Shown here in pieces: positions 37,396 to 52,136 of a DNA stretch of 64,000 nt (positions are counted from its first letter, which is position 1; every line of letters begins with the position of its first letter). Under the pieces are notes generated by a model. That model was given only the letters and a program-made list of their open reading frames with translations. It was not told the origin of the DNA and searched no databases. A program made the position numbers and the translations under genes. The stretch is from Oopsacas minuta. Taxonomy: Eukaryota > Porifera > Hexactinellida > Lyssacinosida > Leucopsacidae. The DNA lies in the NCBI GenBank assembly GCA_024704765.1, contig JAKMXF010000166.1:124001-188000 (forward strand), given 5' to 3'.

Positions 37396-40300
37396 CTAGC
37401 TAGAAGCTAATCCAGCTAGTAAATAGGACGGGCAATGTATAGAACATAAAGAATTAGAATTCAGTTTGAGAATGAAAATTTCATCTTCACCATTCTGTAA
37501 ACATTGAGAAGTATAAACATGACCGGGTATAGAGAGAAGAGAGTATACTTTGTTAGTTTTGGATTCTAAATTATCAATAGTTATGTCGTTAGTAACAAAG
37601 TTAATATTCGCTTTAAAATTAAGTATGAAACCTCTCTTGACTGGAACATTGAAATTATCGTTGGGTAGCCATAAACTGATTATTGGATCAGAATATGAAT
37701 CTAGAAATTGAGACTCTTTGTGGAGAGAATCAAGGAGAAGTGAAGTTCGTCTGAAAAAACTCAAATTAAGAGCGGATGAATCTTGAAGAGGTGAGACTAC
37801 CCATTTTCTCAACTGACAAAAATGTTCAATAAATTGTTTCAACCATAAAAAGAATTCACTTTTTGTTCCGATTTGGTTGTACATTTCGTCCCATTCATTG
37901 GGTACTGCCTGTTTAGAAAGAGATTCTCCTATAAGGATCAAATCTTTTGGTATAAATAAAACTCCTGTTTTCAAATAGTTTTGTAGAGACAAGCATTTCT
38001 CAGAAATATCCAACAAGAGGGCATGCACATCTTTTAATTCATTCGCTATCACATAGTGGAAGAGTGGAGAGTTTGTTTCGAATACTAGATTCAAATCTAC
38101 AGGAAATTGAGTCAGCTGTTGTATAGTTCTGTCGAGTATAAATAGTAAATTTGTGATGTTGAATGGAAGGAATTGGACGTCTGGAAAACACCTGAGAGGT
38201 AGAGTAGTTCTAGGTAGAGGTTGTGACATTTCACTGGAGATAGATAACTTTACACTCAACAAGTCGCTGATGATAAAAAAGTAAGAAGGTGTTGGTAAGA
38301 TACTTATATAAAGTTCTCTCCTTTTAAACTGGTTAATAACTTCATGAGGTACTCCTAGTACTTGTTCGGCAAATATACCATACTTTCGGATTCCTGGCTC
38401 ATTATTGATAGAGTATACAGATGAGATTATTGTGAAAATTTCCTGTTCTTGTAGCGATTGTGTACTCCCTTCATTCGTTTTTAAAGTAAGAACTTTTTCC
38501 AAAGATGTGATGAGTAAATCAATGGACAAATTTGCTATCGAACAACGTAAACAATTCCGTTTTGTAATAAGTGAGCAATGAAATAGAATAACTAAATAGC
38601 AAGTATGCTCCATTGGGTGAGACAGGATCTTTAGTTTAGTTTCCATAGGAAGGGAATCATACACACACTCAAATACATGATATATACTGGGGTATATATA
38701 TTCAGTATAAGAAATATGAGAGAATAATCCAAATTCAATATTTTCAATAGGAAATATGGATATAACCTCAGGGAGGGATTCAGATAAATCGTCACACCAT
38801 TCTCCATAGAGTACAATGTTAATTGGCTTATGTGACATTGAAAATAATTTTGAGAAGAAAGATTCGCGATTGCCCTTCTTTACCAAATGGAATTCTTTAA
38901 AAAGAAGCAAATGAGCGCTCGAGAAATCATCAAAGTTTGGAAGAGATGTTGATAAGTCCAAGTGTGAGAATGATTTTACTTCTATCCCCTGAGTTGTGTA
39001 AAGTGATGCAAGTTCATATTGGAGAGTTAGAGACTTAGAAATTGCAAATTTGCATTCCTTCTCCATCACAAAATAGAAAATATTTAACTTCGAAGGATTT
39101 GGATTAGAATCGTTAATATTCAAAAGGTTACTAAGAGGGAAGGTACGAGTAGATAAAAAGTCACACTGCAAATTATCTGTAATAAAATCTCTAAAAACCT
39201 CTTCGTTATTTATCGGAAAGAACAAATGTAAAACTATGAGAGCTTCTACGCATAGAATACTATCAGAAGAGCATTGTCCGTCCATTGATATAGGAATAGG
39301 CATGTTCTTGTATGAAGGCATCGAGTTGGAAATCCAGGCACTCCATTCAGTCTGTTGGTCAGTGAATGAGTTGTAAAGCGTTTTAATACAGTTATCATTT
39401 AACGGTGATTTAAGTATACTATCCCATTTAGAATCTTCAATCCAGTCAGGTTTTGATATCTTAGTGAAACTTCCCTTGGGTAGTAAAGGAGAGTTTGATA
39501 GTATTCGGATAATTGAGTATATTAGTATGCTAGAATAATCGTCAGCTACTCCATACACATTAACAATTAATGCTGATAGAAGTAGCCAGGTGAATTGATC
39601 GTGTCGAGTAAGATAAGGCATGTATAACTGAACTGCCTTTGTGACAAAGCTACGATTCAATTTATTCAAAATAACATTAACATTGCCTGATAAAACTGAT
39701 AACTTTTCCTGATTAACTTGTACGTTATCCGGCCAATTGAGATTAGTACAGAACTCTTTGATTAAATCTTCTTGCTGGCTAGCATCTAATATACCTTTTA
39801 AATAATCACTCAAAGTAATACTAGGTTTTCGAGCTATATTACTGGGTTGAATCTTATCAAGATCGTAATCCAAGAATAACTCTTCAACGAGAGGATATAA
39901 CCAGTTCACATTGAGATAATAGTATACATGCATCTCTTGAATGCAACTGAGAGAGCAAGCCAAATTACCTAGTGTATCAGGTATATGGCAGATCTGTGTG
40001 TATACAGAATGAAACGATTTTTCTGTGTATTCTCTTACAGTCTGTACATATGGACGTAGATTCCAAAGGGTGACTAGCTCCTGAGTATGCTTGTATGCTA
40101 TTTGAGGTATTTCTGTATCTTGTGGAAGGTAAGAAACTCCTGTATTAACATCGCATCTAAACAACTTAGCTAATAACTGAGCCAATTCATGCTGTACTGA
40201 TTCAAACAAAGTTTCTTTGCTGACTACAAAAGCGAATAGATCCAGCCAAGATTTACTAAGATAATGATTTGTGAGTAATTTGTGTAGGCACACTTCATAG

Positions 40301-43300
40301 CATAGTGTATGACTAGGTAACATGTTTAAATGTAAGGTTTTACTCGAGTAAACGGATGGATAACAGAATGAGGGAGTATTCATTGAAAAGACAAGACTCA
40401 AATGTTTATTCGCTACTAATGTTCTACCAGCTAACTGAATAGGATTTTTTGTATCTCTGTTCTCTTTGAAAACAGAAGCAAATTCCAATAACGGATATAA
40501 CACAGGGTCTTTAATCGTGTCCAAATGATTGATAATTAGCGAATTACCTTTCAATATAGAGTCCCTAAGTGTATCATATAAATGTGGATCTGAACAAGCG
40601 AGATCTATTTCGGTTGTATTCTGCCGATTGGTGAATTCTGATAGTTTGTATGGAGAAGAAGATGAAATGCTTACCCAAGAGGAGCTAGATTCATTCAGGT
40701 ATTCTTTTGAAATAGCAAAAGAGATTGATTTGAGTGGGGTAAGATGGTCATTAACACTGTTGTGGAATATAAAATAGCAAATAGAATTGAGTATTTGAAA
40801 ATAATTAGAGGATGTTTGTGATTTATAAGGCATTATCCCAGGAATACAATCAAATCCAACTATATTATTCATTCTGAAATTTAACGCTTCCTTCCAGTTG
40901 GTTTTAAGACTGAGTTTTTCAAGGGACTTCGGCCAAACGTGTAGAAGAATATGTATTTGATCCTGAATAGGGAAAGAAGATAGGATACAGAGATAACCGT
41001 AAGAGATGGCAGATGCGGTGATAAGGGAGGTAACCTCTTCATCTGACATTTGAGCATATGCACGCCATTTTTCTGGGATAGTCCCGAGATCTTCAATCAG
41101 AGAAGATATAGATTGTAAATCCACACTTTGTTTCTCGTATGAATCTATGTATTCAGTTAAGGAAAGTGAAGAATGGTAAAAAGATTGATCCAAATTTCTC
41201 TTACTGTCACTAAACGATCTTATCTTTGTTCTAAGCGAATCAGTCAAACTATTGAATTTCACAAGAGATTCAAGATTACACTCAATTCGATCTTTCAATG
41301 GATTAACTTTATGTAATATTACCTCGTAATAGTTTGCTATAGCTCTTAGCCAACTGGAAATTTTATCGATCAAATCATGAAGTTCTGAGTCTGGAGTTAC
41401 AGTATTGCCTGATACGATATCTTGTTGGAGAACTTCGTAAATAGATTCAAGGGTATCTTCTGATAGTTCGTCAGTGTTGGAATGAAAATCAACAATTTGA
41501 GAAAGGAACCTTTCGGAATTGGACAGAAGTCTACGAATAGTACGATTCAATGGTTGAGTATCAGTACCCGATTTAAAGAGGGAAATAAATACAGTTAGCA
41601 AATGGGATAGTTCTGGTTCTTTACTGTTCGCCCTGAGCCATTCAATGTCATGATTGTTAAACTTGTTTGTAGCTTTAACAATCATTTCAATTTTGTTCTT
41701 ACTCTCTAGGATTGCTAGTTGTAAAGCATCATCTATTTTAGGGTGAGTTTTGTCCAGAAATTCAATATTCTGTTCGAGCCTTTGAAGTGAAGTTAAAGTT
41801 TGAGAAATATTGAGCTCAAGCTGGCCAATAAGTTTAATGAAATCTGAACATGAAGCTTTCTTATCTTTGTACACGAATTCACGATTGGGATACTCTAATT
41901 CGAAATTATCTTTAGTCTTTTGGATTGATGCTAGAATACTGAGTGCACATTGTATAATTTTTTGCTGAGACAATATTCTTCCATAAATAATCCCAAAGTT
42001 GATACTAAATGTAACAGCGAATTTATTAAAACTGTTGTTCCCAGGAATATAGCTATAGTTGTAGTTTAGATTCTTACATAAATCAGTGAATAAGGTCGGT
42101 AAGAGTTCAACTATTAGATCATGTATCCGCGGTTTCAATACAGTATGTTTGGGGTAATGCTGCTTCATCGCTTGTTCACAAACTTTGGTAAGCTGTGTAT
42201 GGTCCAACTTTGGACATACAATACATTTCAATCTATTGAATAGGGAGGGCACTGAGTGTATCAGCTGATAGAAATTAATATCTATTTCCTTAACATTAAT
42301 TACTATTCTAAGATTTTTAGTGACGTTACTCAGGAATATTTTCCAAGCTAGCGATTCACTGAAAACCTGTGATAATTTTGATATGTGTGTTCTCAGGCCG
42401 TTGACTATATTCCCTCTTTGTTCTAAACTAAACAAGGGAGATATCTGACAATCTTCTAAAAATTCTAAAATTCTAAAGAAAAATTGCTTTGATTTCAATT
42501 CTTTGTATTGTACTAAGAGAATAATATTTTCCATATTGATCCCAGCACGTGTGTAAATATCTCGCATGAAATGATCGAACACACCCAAATCGTAAGCACT
42601 ACTTTTCAAGTATATACAATGATCTTCAGTACCTTTTATTTCTTCAGAATGAGATGCAAGAAAGTGAGAAATCCTCTCAAAGGTGAAATTGAAAAGAGAA
42701 GCAAGTAGAGATAGAGTAGAAGCGATCTCTGATTCGCCTATAATGATAAGATTTGAATAATCTGGAGGACTGAATAAGTGTAAAGAAATTCTATTTAACA
42801 TATCTAATCTGAAGGGAGTAACGATCAATTTATTGGCAGCTTGCTTTACAGTAGGTTGGTTCAATAAATTTGGGAGCTTTTCTTCATCTGAATTTATTTT
42901 GTATTCAGATAAAACCCAGGGTGGAAGAGGTATATGCTCAAGGACATTTTCAATGAAAGAGTAGCGCTCAACAGGTTGATTAAGATAGTTCTTTAGCACA
43001 GAACTATCAAAATACTTGTGTATAAGTCTTGTCTTTAACTGTCTGAATAGAAGAGTGTCATTACAATTAACAAGCTTATGTTCATATAGCCAGTATACTT
43101 CATGATTCCAAAGTTGTAAAAAATCACGAATTGGACAGTTTGGTTCGAGTATCAGACATAGGGAACGGAATAAGTTACTGATATCACTTAGAGTGAATAG
43201 GTACAAACTGCGCTCCTGTGTGCCTACAAACATGCTTTTCAAAGAGATTTGCATTTCAACAGTCAGTGAGACAATAGATTGTATAAAAGATTGATTGGTA

Positions 43301-46300
43301 GAAGGATTGTTCGATCTTTTAGAATCTAACAGTTCGCCGTTGAAAAAACATCTAATAAGCTTGCTGAATATTGAGACCTGAGAATTGAATGTAGCGTATT
43401 GGTAATGGTGGATGAAAAAATGAGAAGTAAATCTACTTCTAAGATTTGTAAGTTTTGAGTTACAGGTAACAATGAAGTTTACATGCTGGATATCTTTCCA
43501 GGAATATGTATTGAAATCAAACAATTCGTTGACATACGATATCCATCTCAGCATCTCTGTAACGGAATTTGTAGTTCGATCAGAAACGTCTACCAGATGA
43601 ATATCTTCTACTAGCATGTGTAGTTTCCGGTTGCCGCGAGGGACATATAAACTTTTCGTAGCACTCCAAACTAACTCTGTTTGGAGCACTTCCCATAGGT
43701 CTTGACTTGAAGAGCGAGAATTGCATTTGAACTTTTTCGAGTATTTCTGATCGAAATAGGAACTTTCTAACCGTTTAGAAAGATGGTCGGTAAGAAGAGA
43801 TTTACCAGAACCAACATCACCAGAAATCAATATGGGAATAGTATTTGTAGAGAGATAATCAAAAAGACACACAATAGTCTCTGTCTCTGGATCTGTTATA
43901 AAAGGCATTTGAGTAAACAAATTTTCTTTTGAACAAGTAAAGTTTCCTAGCCTTGGAACTGCTAGAGACTGAGAATCAAAATTAGGAACAAACGACCATA
44001 TATTCGAACCTTTCGGAAATGTATACGGACCTTGGAACAACTCTTGCCAAATTGTACTAAAGAATATTCTAGAATTTTGATCTAGACACCCTCCAATAGC
44101 CCAAACTGCAGCAAAATTGAATAAAACCTCTTTAAATATCTTGGAGGGTTTTGGATAAGTAAGTATAAGGGAATCGAGAAGTGCGACTAGAGAAGATATC
44201 ACACAAACTTGATTCAACTGAACAACAAATTTGAGCTCTGTTTTAAGAAGATTTTTCTTTGTGCTACATGATAATTTCTTCAAAGTAATTTCATCAGATT
44301 CTGGGCTATTCCGGAATAAACAAGTCATAATTACGGGGAGATATGTATCAAATATGGATTGCCATTGAAATGATTCATTTTCTAGCTGTTTATCCAACCA
44401 CGAATGGAGTATAGTATTCCAAGATATAATAGATGGAAAAGAAATTATACCTAATTTCGCTATCAAAGATGGAGTTAAAAAGTCTGCATTATCAGACTCA
44501 AGAATAATCCTGACATTTGGTCGGAAAGTCATTTTATGCTTCGTCATTAACGTAATAGCGTAATTCTCAAAGTTAAAAGTAGCTAGAACATCACAGTAGA
44601 ATTTATCAAGAGAACCGTCTATATGAAACCAGTGGTGTTTGGGATTTTTTATCTTTTCGGTTAAAATGACACAATTATCAAAAAAGTGGTCAAGCAGACT
44701 TTTCGTCCACGTTTTTTCTTCCAATTGAATACCGCCGAAAAGGTGATCTCTTGGTAACGATTGTGGAAAGATGGAATGCACATATGCAGAATTTCCGATA
44801 TCCTTGAAGAGACCTGAACAAACACTAAGAGCGCTAGACTTACCACTGGAAGAAGGGCCCAACAGAAGAACCATAAAATGCAATTTCAGAGATTTCCAAA
44901 GTTCTCCTACTTTAGAAACAAAATATTCATCAGGTTCCAACATTCCATACTTCAATACTCTCAAAAGGGCTGGATTTTGTGCAGAAAATTGATGTTGCGA
45001 AGAAGAAATTAAATCTATAGTCAAATCTCTATCTTTATTGTAATCTTCATAGAATAGCGATTGAATCACGTGTTGTAGTTTGTTGATTTGTGAAGGGTGT
45101 AGAAAACAAGTTAAAGAGGGTAAATACTCAATAAGTGAAGAACATATGATTTCAAATTCCTGATATCTAATTTCTTCTTCCTCATCTTTATAACTTACAT
45201 CAATTGATGTTTCTCGGTGAGATATTTCGCTCATGGGTCTTGGATTTGAAATTTGCTCATCACCAGATTCAAACTCACTCTCTTGTGTCTCTAAAGGCAA
45301 GGAGTGGCTGTACCTTCTGATTTGAGAGACAGGGTCGGTGAATTCATTCACTAGCTTCTCTGAAGCGATAATTAACAAATGCCGCAGTTTAAATATTGAG
45401 AAATAAGCCAAGGACTTAGAAGTACTAGTGTTAACTAGTATATTATACATTTCGTAAAACTTATTCAATCTCAATGCGATTTCATGTGCGTTTTGGAATC
45501 CAGACGTGTACAGTAATACCTCTGAAATAACACTAACATCTGGTGATAGAAAATATGGCTTAAATACGTTAACGAAAATGAAATCAGGTGATCGGGTTAA
45601 AGTCATGCATTGTGCAGTAGCCATGACAGCTCCATGGTTAATATCGAATGGAGTGTAAGGTTGTACAATGGGAAATCCAATTTTACTAGACATGTGACCG
45701 GAGAATAAGGCACGTATAGTTTCTATGAATATACTCATTTTAGGTGCCTGTATGTTATCGATACATTGGAAGCAGACTAAAGATCTAGAATTGTATGCTC
45801 CGTATATAAAATCCTTCAAATAATCAACTAAAGTATGACTGGTACATGAATACTCGAAAAGAGGACGACCTAGTAAATAAGCAAATTGTCTAATCGTAGA
45901 CATCTTCCCTGAACCTTGTCTACCAACTAGTAATCCACCAAAATTAGTTGTTAAAGATTGGAGGAGATGGGAGAAACATCGCTCTGTGTTTGGGAAGAGA
46001 ACGAGCTCTTTATGATCACCTTGAAATTCAAACACATAAGGTACACTGAGGCAATGGATAGAAAAATTACAAGTTGTCGTATCATCCTTTGGAAGAAGAT
46101 GTTTTATTGAGCTCTGCCATTCAATGCTAGCCTCTAATTTCGTGACGTTATTGAGAGAAATCAACGACTCAGTCAATCCTTTAAAGTAAAATATGGTAAT
46201 AATAAAATTCTGTACCAGCAAGTAAGTTGTCATTGTAAGTATTTCGTGCTGAGAAGAACTTTCTTCCAATGTATCTTGCTCCCATTCATCTAATACGACG

Positions 46301-49300
46301 TCATCTTTTTGCATTAATTCTAGTGAATCTATATTACCGGAGTGTAGATAACGGTTCAATAGGATAAGTAGCTTTTGGAAACCAGAAAGAGCACACTTGA
46401 GTTGTGTAATATCATCCATGGTTACTAATCGTTGTAGGATAGTACAAAACAACACCCTAGCAATGAGAAGGTATATTTCACTTGATTTAGCCTTCGTCAA
46501 TTCTTTGAGGAGAAAATAAGCTATATTGTTGATATCGAGTCGATCAAAAGGGGTTTCATTAGATATTTTCTCAATTGAAGATGCAAAGTAGTCTTTGAGC
46601 GTATCATGCAGAGTAGCAGAGAAAGAATTCAAAAGACCGGTAACCTTTTCAAAATTGTCAGGTATCAAAGAACTATTAAGTTGTACAATTCCACCATTAG
46701 TAGCAATAACTCCCGTGATTATATATTTATCCTTTACATCTGTGTTACTAATAGCTAATTCATGTACTCCTGGGAATATCATGTGTATGTGTTTACTCAG
46801 GACTTTCACATTAGTGTAATTCGAAATGAAAGCATGAATGTAATAGCTAGAAATAAAATAGAATCTAGGATACAGTGACTTGAAATTCTCATAGTATTTG
46901 TAAATAGCTACACGTGTCTGTCCTACAGTTCGATTGAGCTCCTGCAAAAATCTGAGTCTCCCTTCTTTACAGCATGTACGCATTACGTGAGGATCAGATT
47001 GAACTTCTTTCATTAGAATTCTCCATTGTTTATCAACTACAATAAATCCTATTGCTTCTTGAGTCAAATTCTGCCGTACATCACTCCAACTGAAAAACTT
47101 ATCCGCTTGCATCCAATTATCTTGTACTTCCACCAACAATTTCAAGACAGTTTTAATTCTTTGAAACTTATGTTGCCAGGGTTTCAGATCTTCTTGGAAT
47201 AGGATAGATTCCGTAGAATTCATTACAGTTTCTAACTCGTCGATATGAACATCAAGTGTCTTGAATATTTCAAGAACATTTGTGAGCTTCGGTATCGCCT
47301 CAGTGACTAGAGTATCAAGTCCATCAGTATTTATCCCACTCATCCTAGAAGATATGAAGCCCTTAGAATGACGTCTAATTATGCCCCCAGAGCTTTGGGC
47401 TAGGTTCTCATTACTGGAGTGAGATGAAGAGACTGAAGAAGCAAAGCCAGAAATTGGCTGAGGAATAGAACGTATATAATCTTCAAAAGTTAACAAGTAA
47501 CCATCCCAGACTGTTCTGAAAGTATTAATAATCGTTTCACTAGTTATTTCCGTTCTTGATTTCTCTACGATAGCTTCAATCTGTGGCAAACATAAATGCA
47601 GACCTAAATCAATCAACTTTCCAAACGAGAGTTTCGTCAGGATACTAGCGTCTGTGATTGTAGCAGAACCAACTCTAGGTTTGGGAGATAATTTGAGGAT
47701 AAGTTTCCAATGACTTTCTCGAATTGATGGACTTTGTATCAGTGTAAGGAGAGGAACGGTGCTTTTCAATTCGTCTAAATAATCCCTTATACTCAAGGTA
47801 ATATCCCACTGTGATCCTTCTTGAGGTATCTTGTCAACTTTATCTCGAAGTTCTTGTATTTTTTGTTGAATTTCTTCAGGGGCCTGTTTCTTCCACATAT
47901 CTCGCTTCATATGTTTAGTCGAATGGGTCACTTCTTCAACTAATAGCCATACTCTCCTGATTGTAATGAAAGTATCTAACAACTTTTGGAGAGATGAAAA
48001 ATTCACAAATTGTGTTTCTAGAAAACTTTGTAACTCACAAACGTCTTTTGATTTGTCTTTGAGGTCAGAAAATTTCTGAACATATTCATCAAGTAGTTCT
48101 CGTGCATCTTTCGTAGGACAATCAGAATTGAACAAATATGATCTATAAAACTGATTACTAATAGCAGTCAGTTCCTGTTGAAATGAGTGTAGTTTTTCAA
48201 TAATTTCTTTTTTGTGTGTAGCAATATAAGGTCTTATCCTTTGTTTAGCCATACCAAACACAGCATTCAGGTGATCTAGTTTTTGTGGAGTTGAAACGTA
48301 GAAATCATGAATATCCTGACGTAGAGTAAACTCAAATTTTTCTAAAATGCTGTTGGCACGCTGAAGGGTGCTAAATTTGTGCTCAATATCAGATTGTCTA
48401 TTCCTCATGGTATAGAATATTCTCATACTCTTCATTAGTTGAGGTAGATCAGCTGTTTCAATACCGATTTTAGACACTTCAGGCTCAATTTTCTCGAATA
48501 AAAAGTTCATATCTTCCAAAACCAGTATAACTTTATCTTGCAAGTAGTCACAAAATGTAAATAACCAATTAGCACATAGAGATAATAGAAAAGAGCGAAT
48601 ACCTCTAGCATCGATAACAATAAAACCGATATTCAAATACTGAGGTATTCTCAAAAGTTCTTGTTTCAGAGAATAGTACACACAAATTTCTCTCTCGAAA
48701 TCCTCAAATAATGGCAACGCACTTCTAGAAGATAAGCCTTGAGTGCGAGAATGTAGATTTGGGTATAAGAAGGCGAATTCATTGATACGAATAGTATTCA
48801 GAGATGATTCGTCAGAATGAGAAGTGTCAAGTATCGCAAATTCTTTTTCTTGGGTAATTGGAGAAGTATCTGTCCTAGGTGAAATAAAATTTCTGAAGTA
48901 AGAATTACAATCATTCATCCACAGGAAAGAAAATTGTGAGAATTTCTGTAGTACAGTATGGCAATTATTGAGATCATCTAATAGGATATAATCAAAATCT
49001 GTTATCAAATTCGAGAAAAACATTTCATTTTTTAGAGATTCAATAAATGCACCTTTTGGATGTGAGAAAGGATGTAAACTTGCATTTCGTGTATACACCC
49101 CCATAACCCATGATTTTAATTGTTCGACAAGAGAGGGTGCTTGCCCTTCTGGGTAAGGAGATGGATGAAAGGATAAATTATCACCTGCTACTCTGAAATT
49201 GATAGAAAATAGTCCGTGTATTGAGTGAGCGTTTTCAGGTCCACCACTCAGAGGAGCTAGATAATACTGTATTGCTGAATAAGATTTAGACGTTTGTGAC

Positions 49301-51944
49301 GTAATCCCACGATATAATAACTGGTCAATGTATTGCATGAATTGCTTCCATTGAGTGCAATGCATATTAATACTAAAGGAAGTTGAGATTCTATTCAAAA
49401 TCTGATGGATTTTGTCTCTAGAAGATACAATTATACGTTCGTAGTCATGGCTACCAGCTTTGATCCTCTGTGAAAGTTCTGTAAGAGGGCGTGCAGGAGG
49501 GTATGGAGTAGAACTGAAGAGGTTACTGGGCTGTATACACCATGAATGAATTACATTCTTAATCGAGGTAACACCGTGTTCAGTTTGATTGAGTGTAGGA
49601 TCAATACTCGTGAAAACATAAGTAACCATCTGCTGCAGAAAATCTTTCAATACAAAGCTATTCCAAGTTACTTCAGTTAACCCACGTTCTACGAGTTGCT
49701 TGCAATCATTAATACGCTCAGAGAATAGATGATGTACAGGAGAATTCCTATTGCTCCATATTTTGTTGAATCTGTGTACTGTGAAGAAAAGTTTTGGGAG
49801 CTGTGAGTATAGCTCAAGATTCGAGTATTGTTCTAGAAGTATTCGAAGTGAATGTGGAATCAAAGAGGGAGAGAATCCGAGTTTATTGATGTACTTAGCT
49901 ATGTAGATTAAGTGTACTACATCAGGTTGTAAGCTGGGAATAAGTGTATGAGATTTTCCTGAAGCTACTAACACTGGTTTATGAAGAAGAAGAGAGAAAT
50001 CATCTGATAATTCAGGGTCTATAAATGTAAAACTATTTAATAGCTGTTCCAACTTGTTACGTAAGATCAAATATTCATTTGAAACGTAACCAGAGGCGGA
50101 AAGGTCAAATAGAGTATGAGATATTTGTGTTACAAGTCTGTAAGGAGTATCTAGTCTCTCAACCAATGAACGTAAGTAGAGGTATTTTGAAATTTGAGCA
50201 GGGGCGAAGTGATGAAAACCAGGAAAAGTTTCGTAGTTTGAAACAAGTGAGTGAACTTGCTCAATGTGTTGGCCTAAACTATCGATTAGTTGTACTAAGA
50301 ATTCAATGAGGGATGTCCTGATCATAGGTCGATTTACAAATCTCCCAAATAATTGCATTCTTCTAAGATTTAGAGGATCGCAATTTGAAGTGAGGTATGG
50401 TTTGAGGATGTTAATAATTCTATATTCCAGTTTCTTTATTTCATTACGAAATGCGAAAAATATTCCCTCAAACTTGTCATTATCACCAACATCAAACAAA
50501 GAAGATTCTATCCTTAGTATAGGTTTTAAAATGGAGAGAAATTTTGATAGAATATCCTCTAAATGTTCATCAAAAGTTGCAGAAAAGTCGTTTCCGTTCT
50601 GAATAATCACTCTAATATCTTCAAAATCGTAAATAGTTTTAGCAATCTCAAGAAGATCTCTCAATCGATTGACGATTTTGGAAAATCTTTGGTATATTTG
50701 ATCCTTTCTATTAGGCCATACACAAGGCAGTGGTTTAGAAACTTTATCTAATTCATATTTAGTACGCAAAGCTTCTGGTAGAGCATTAAATTCCAACAGA
50801 TTATTATCCCGCAGTTTATCCAAGCAGTGATCAGCATCAGTCTTAGCATCTGTATAACTACCTTGGAATGTATAGCATAAGAGAAGTACAGATTCTATTT
50901 CTTCAATACTCTTAATCGGGTTAGAGAACAGATCTTCTGGAAGACGTTCTCTCACAATTTCAGTGATTACAATAATCACGCTAGATAAGAGATGAATGAA
51001 ATTAGATTGTATTTGGTAGAAAGAACATTGATCCCAGATTAGGTATAGTAGCTTACAGATCGGTTGGATGTATTCACGACGCGAATCAGGGAGTGCATCC
51101 AAACAGAGAATCATCCATTTCTCTAAGGGTAATAGATACACAAGCAAATCTTCTGATTCGAATAATACTTGTTCAATACTAATATATAGATCATCAATCT
51201 TCTTCACAATCCACGATTTAGATATTTTCAAACTATTATACACGTATAAAAAATTTTCAGATCTCAAAAGATTATAGATTGTCCTATACTTTTTCACCTT
51301 TTGCTTCAAGCTTCTGATCTCTCCTACTGATGTAATAGAATTATTAGTACACAGAATAACTCATTTTCTTGAGGCGAGACAATAGCTTTACTAATACGAG
51401 TCAGCCAACAAGAAGCTAGATCTTCAAACAGAGACGATAGATTAGAAGTATAAGCATGAAACTGTTTGGGTATTATAATATAGGGAAGAGAGAATTCTCC
51501 TGAACTCCTATGTCTGAAACTCCTAGAGATATCAAAAACAGTTTTTAGAGTAAGAACAAGTCTATGTTTATCAGAATCAAGTAGTTTGGATATGAACAGG
51601 TTTAGTATCAACCAATCTATATCTTGTATTGTTATAGGGAGAGTGACGTCAGCAGAAATAAGTGATTCTGATACCTGGTTACTCTGTACTGTATTTATAT
51701 GAGGGTATTTAATATAGTATTGGGATATTACCATATCTTTAGGAGCAGTGCTGAAGGATAAAAATATATCTCCATGGGAGGAAGAGGATATAGAAAGAGC
51801 ACGACGTGAACTACGTCTAAGGAAACCTGTGAGAATGATGCGGTTCTTTGGTAAAGATATTTGTGAGTTCAAATCAGAACTGAAGTGTTTGAGAGAGTAG
51901 GCTAGACGAGCTTCTATCCAATTTATACGTATGTCTGCTTCCAT
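37396..51944 (-). CDS. Degenerate dynein heavy chain-like protein, DNHD1-like (~4840 aa)
   Basis: Predicted as exon 51944-51353 (ATG, MEADIRINWIEARL) joined to 51326-37396 across a 26-bp gap that is either a micro-intron or a frameshift. The order is that of a dynein heavy chain: tail (about 1-1950), six AAA modules, stalk with microtubule-binding domain, C-terminal region. AAA1 (P-loop near residue 1995) reads GRQGSGKMS, and its Walker B CFDEFN is replaced by CFQCID, losing Asp and Glu. AAA2 keeps GPSSSGKSS (near 2345) and AAA3 keeps GDVGSGKS (near 2690). The AAA4 P-loop is gone (GESEIASTL, near 3055). The microtubule-binding domain is recognisable (FLSQIVDF ... SSWLRAIANYYEVILHKVNP). Loss of AAA1 hydrolysis residues argues against a motor. 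Size and erosion resemble DNHD1, needed for sperm flagella in mammals. That orthology is inference. One exon covers almost 14 kb. Confidence 0.8.
51327..51352 (-). other. Putative 26-nt intron or frameshift in the dynein-like gene
   Basis: The N-terminal reading frame ends at a TAG at about 51324, while the long frame is closed upstream by a TGA at about 51360. The only splice-like solution I find is GTGTACTAAT...CATCAG (26 nt), with a TACTAAT branch-like motif, joining TTA TTC T|TA GGA. All other introns in the window are at least 61 bp. A one-base sequencing or assembly error, or a true frameshift mutation, is equally possible. Confidence 0.45.
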
Positions 51945-52045
51945 CACACCAGTGATATAAGCTTTAAAGTATAAATAATACAACAACAACAACAGTGTAT
52001 AATATAATTATGGAATTTTCAAATTCAACTAGCAACTTGTATTGT

Positions 52046-52136
52046 CATAAAGAGTTTGACTAGCACTGTCCAGGATTGTTATCAACAACAATTTTGCTAA
52101 AAATTCATAAGTAGATTGTTAGTCAAACTCTATGTA
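52046..52136. repeat. Short inverted repeat with TAGAGTTTGACTA arms
   Basis: AGAGTTTGACTAGCA near 52051-52065 and its inverse TTAGTCAAACTCT near 52119-52132 enclose about 55 bp between the dynein-like gene and the TRAF-like gene. It may be a tiny MITE or a relic of one. Copy number unknown. Confidence 0.4.

Noticed and set aside
40529-40777. Antisense ORFs within the dynein-like gene (also 44771-44992, 50264-50602 and others)
   Set aside because: They are shadows of a long conserved coding frame on the other strand.
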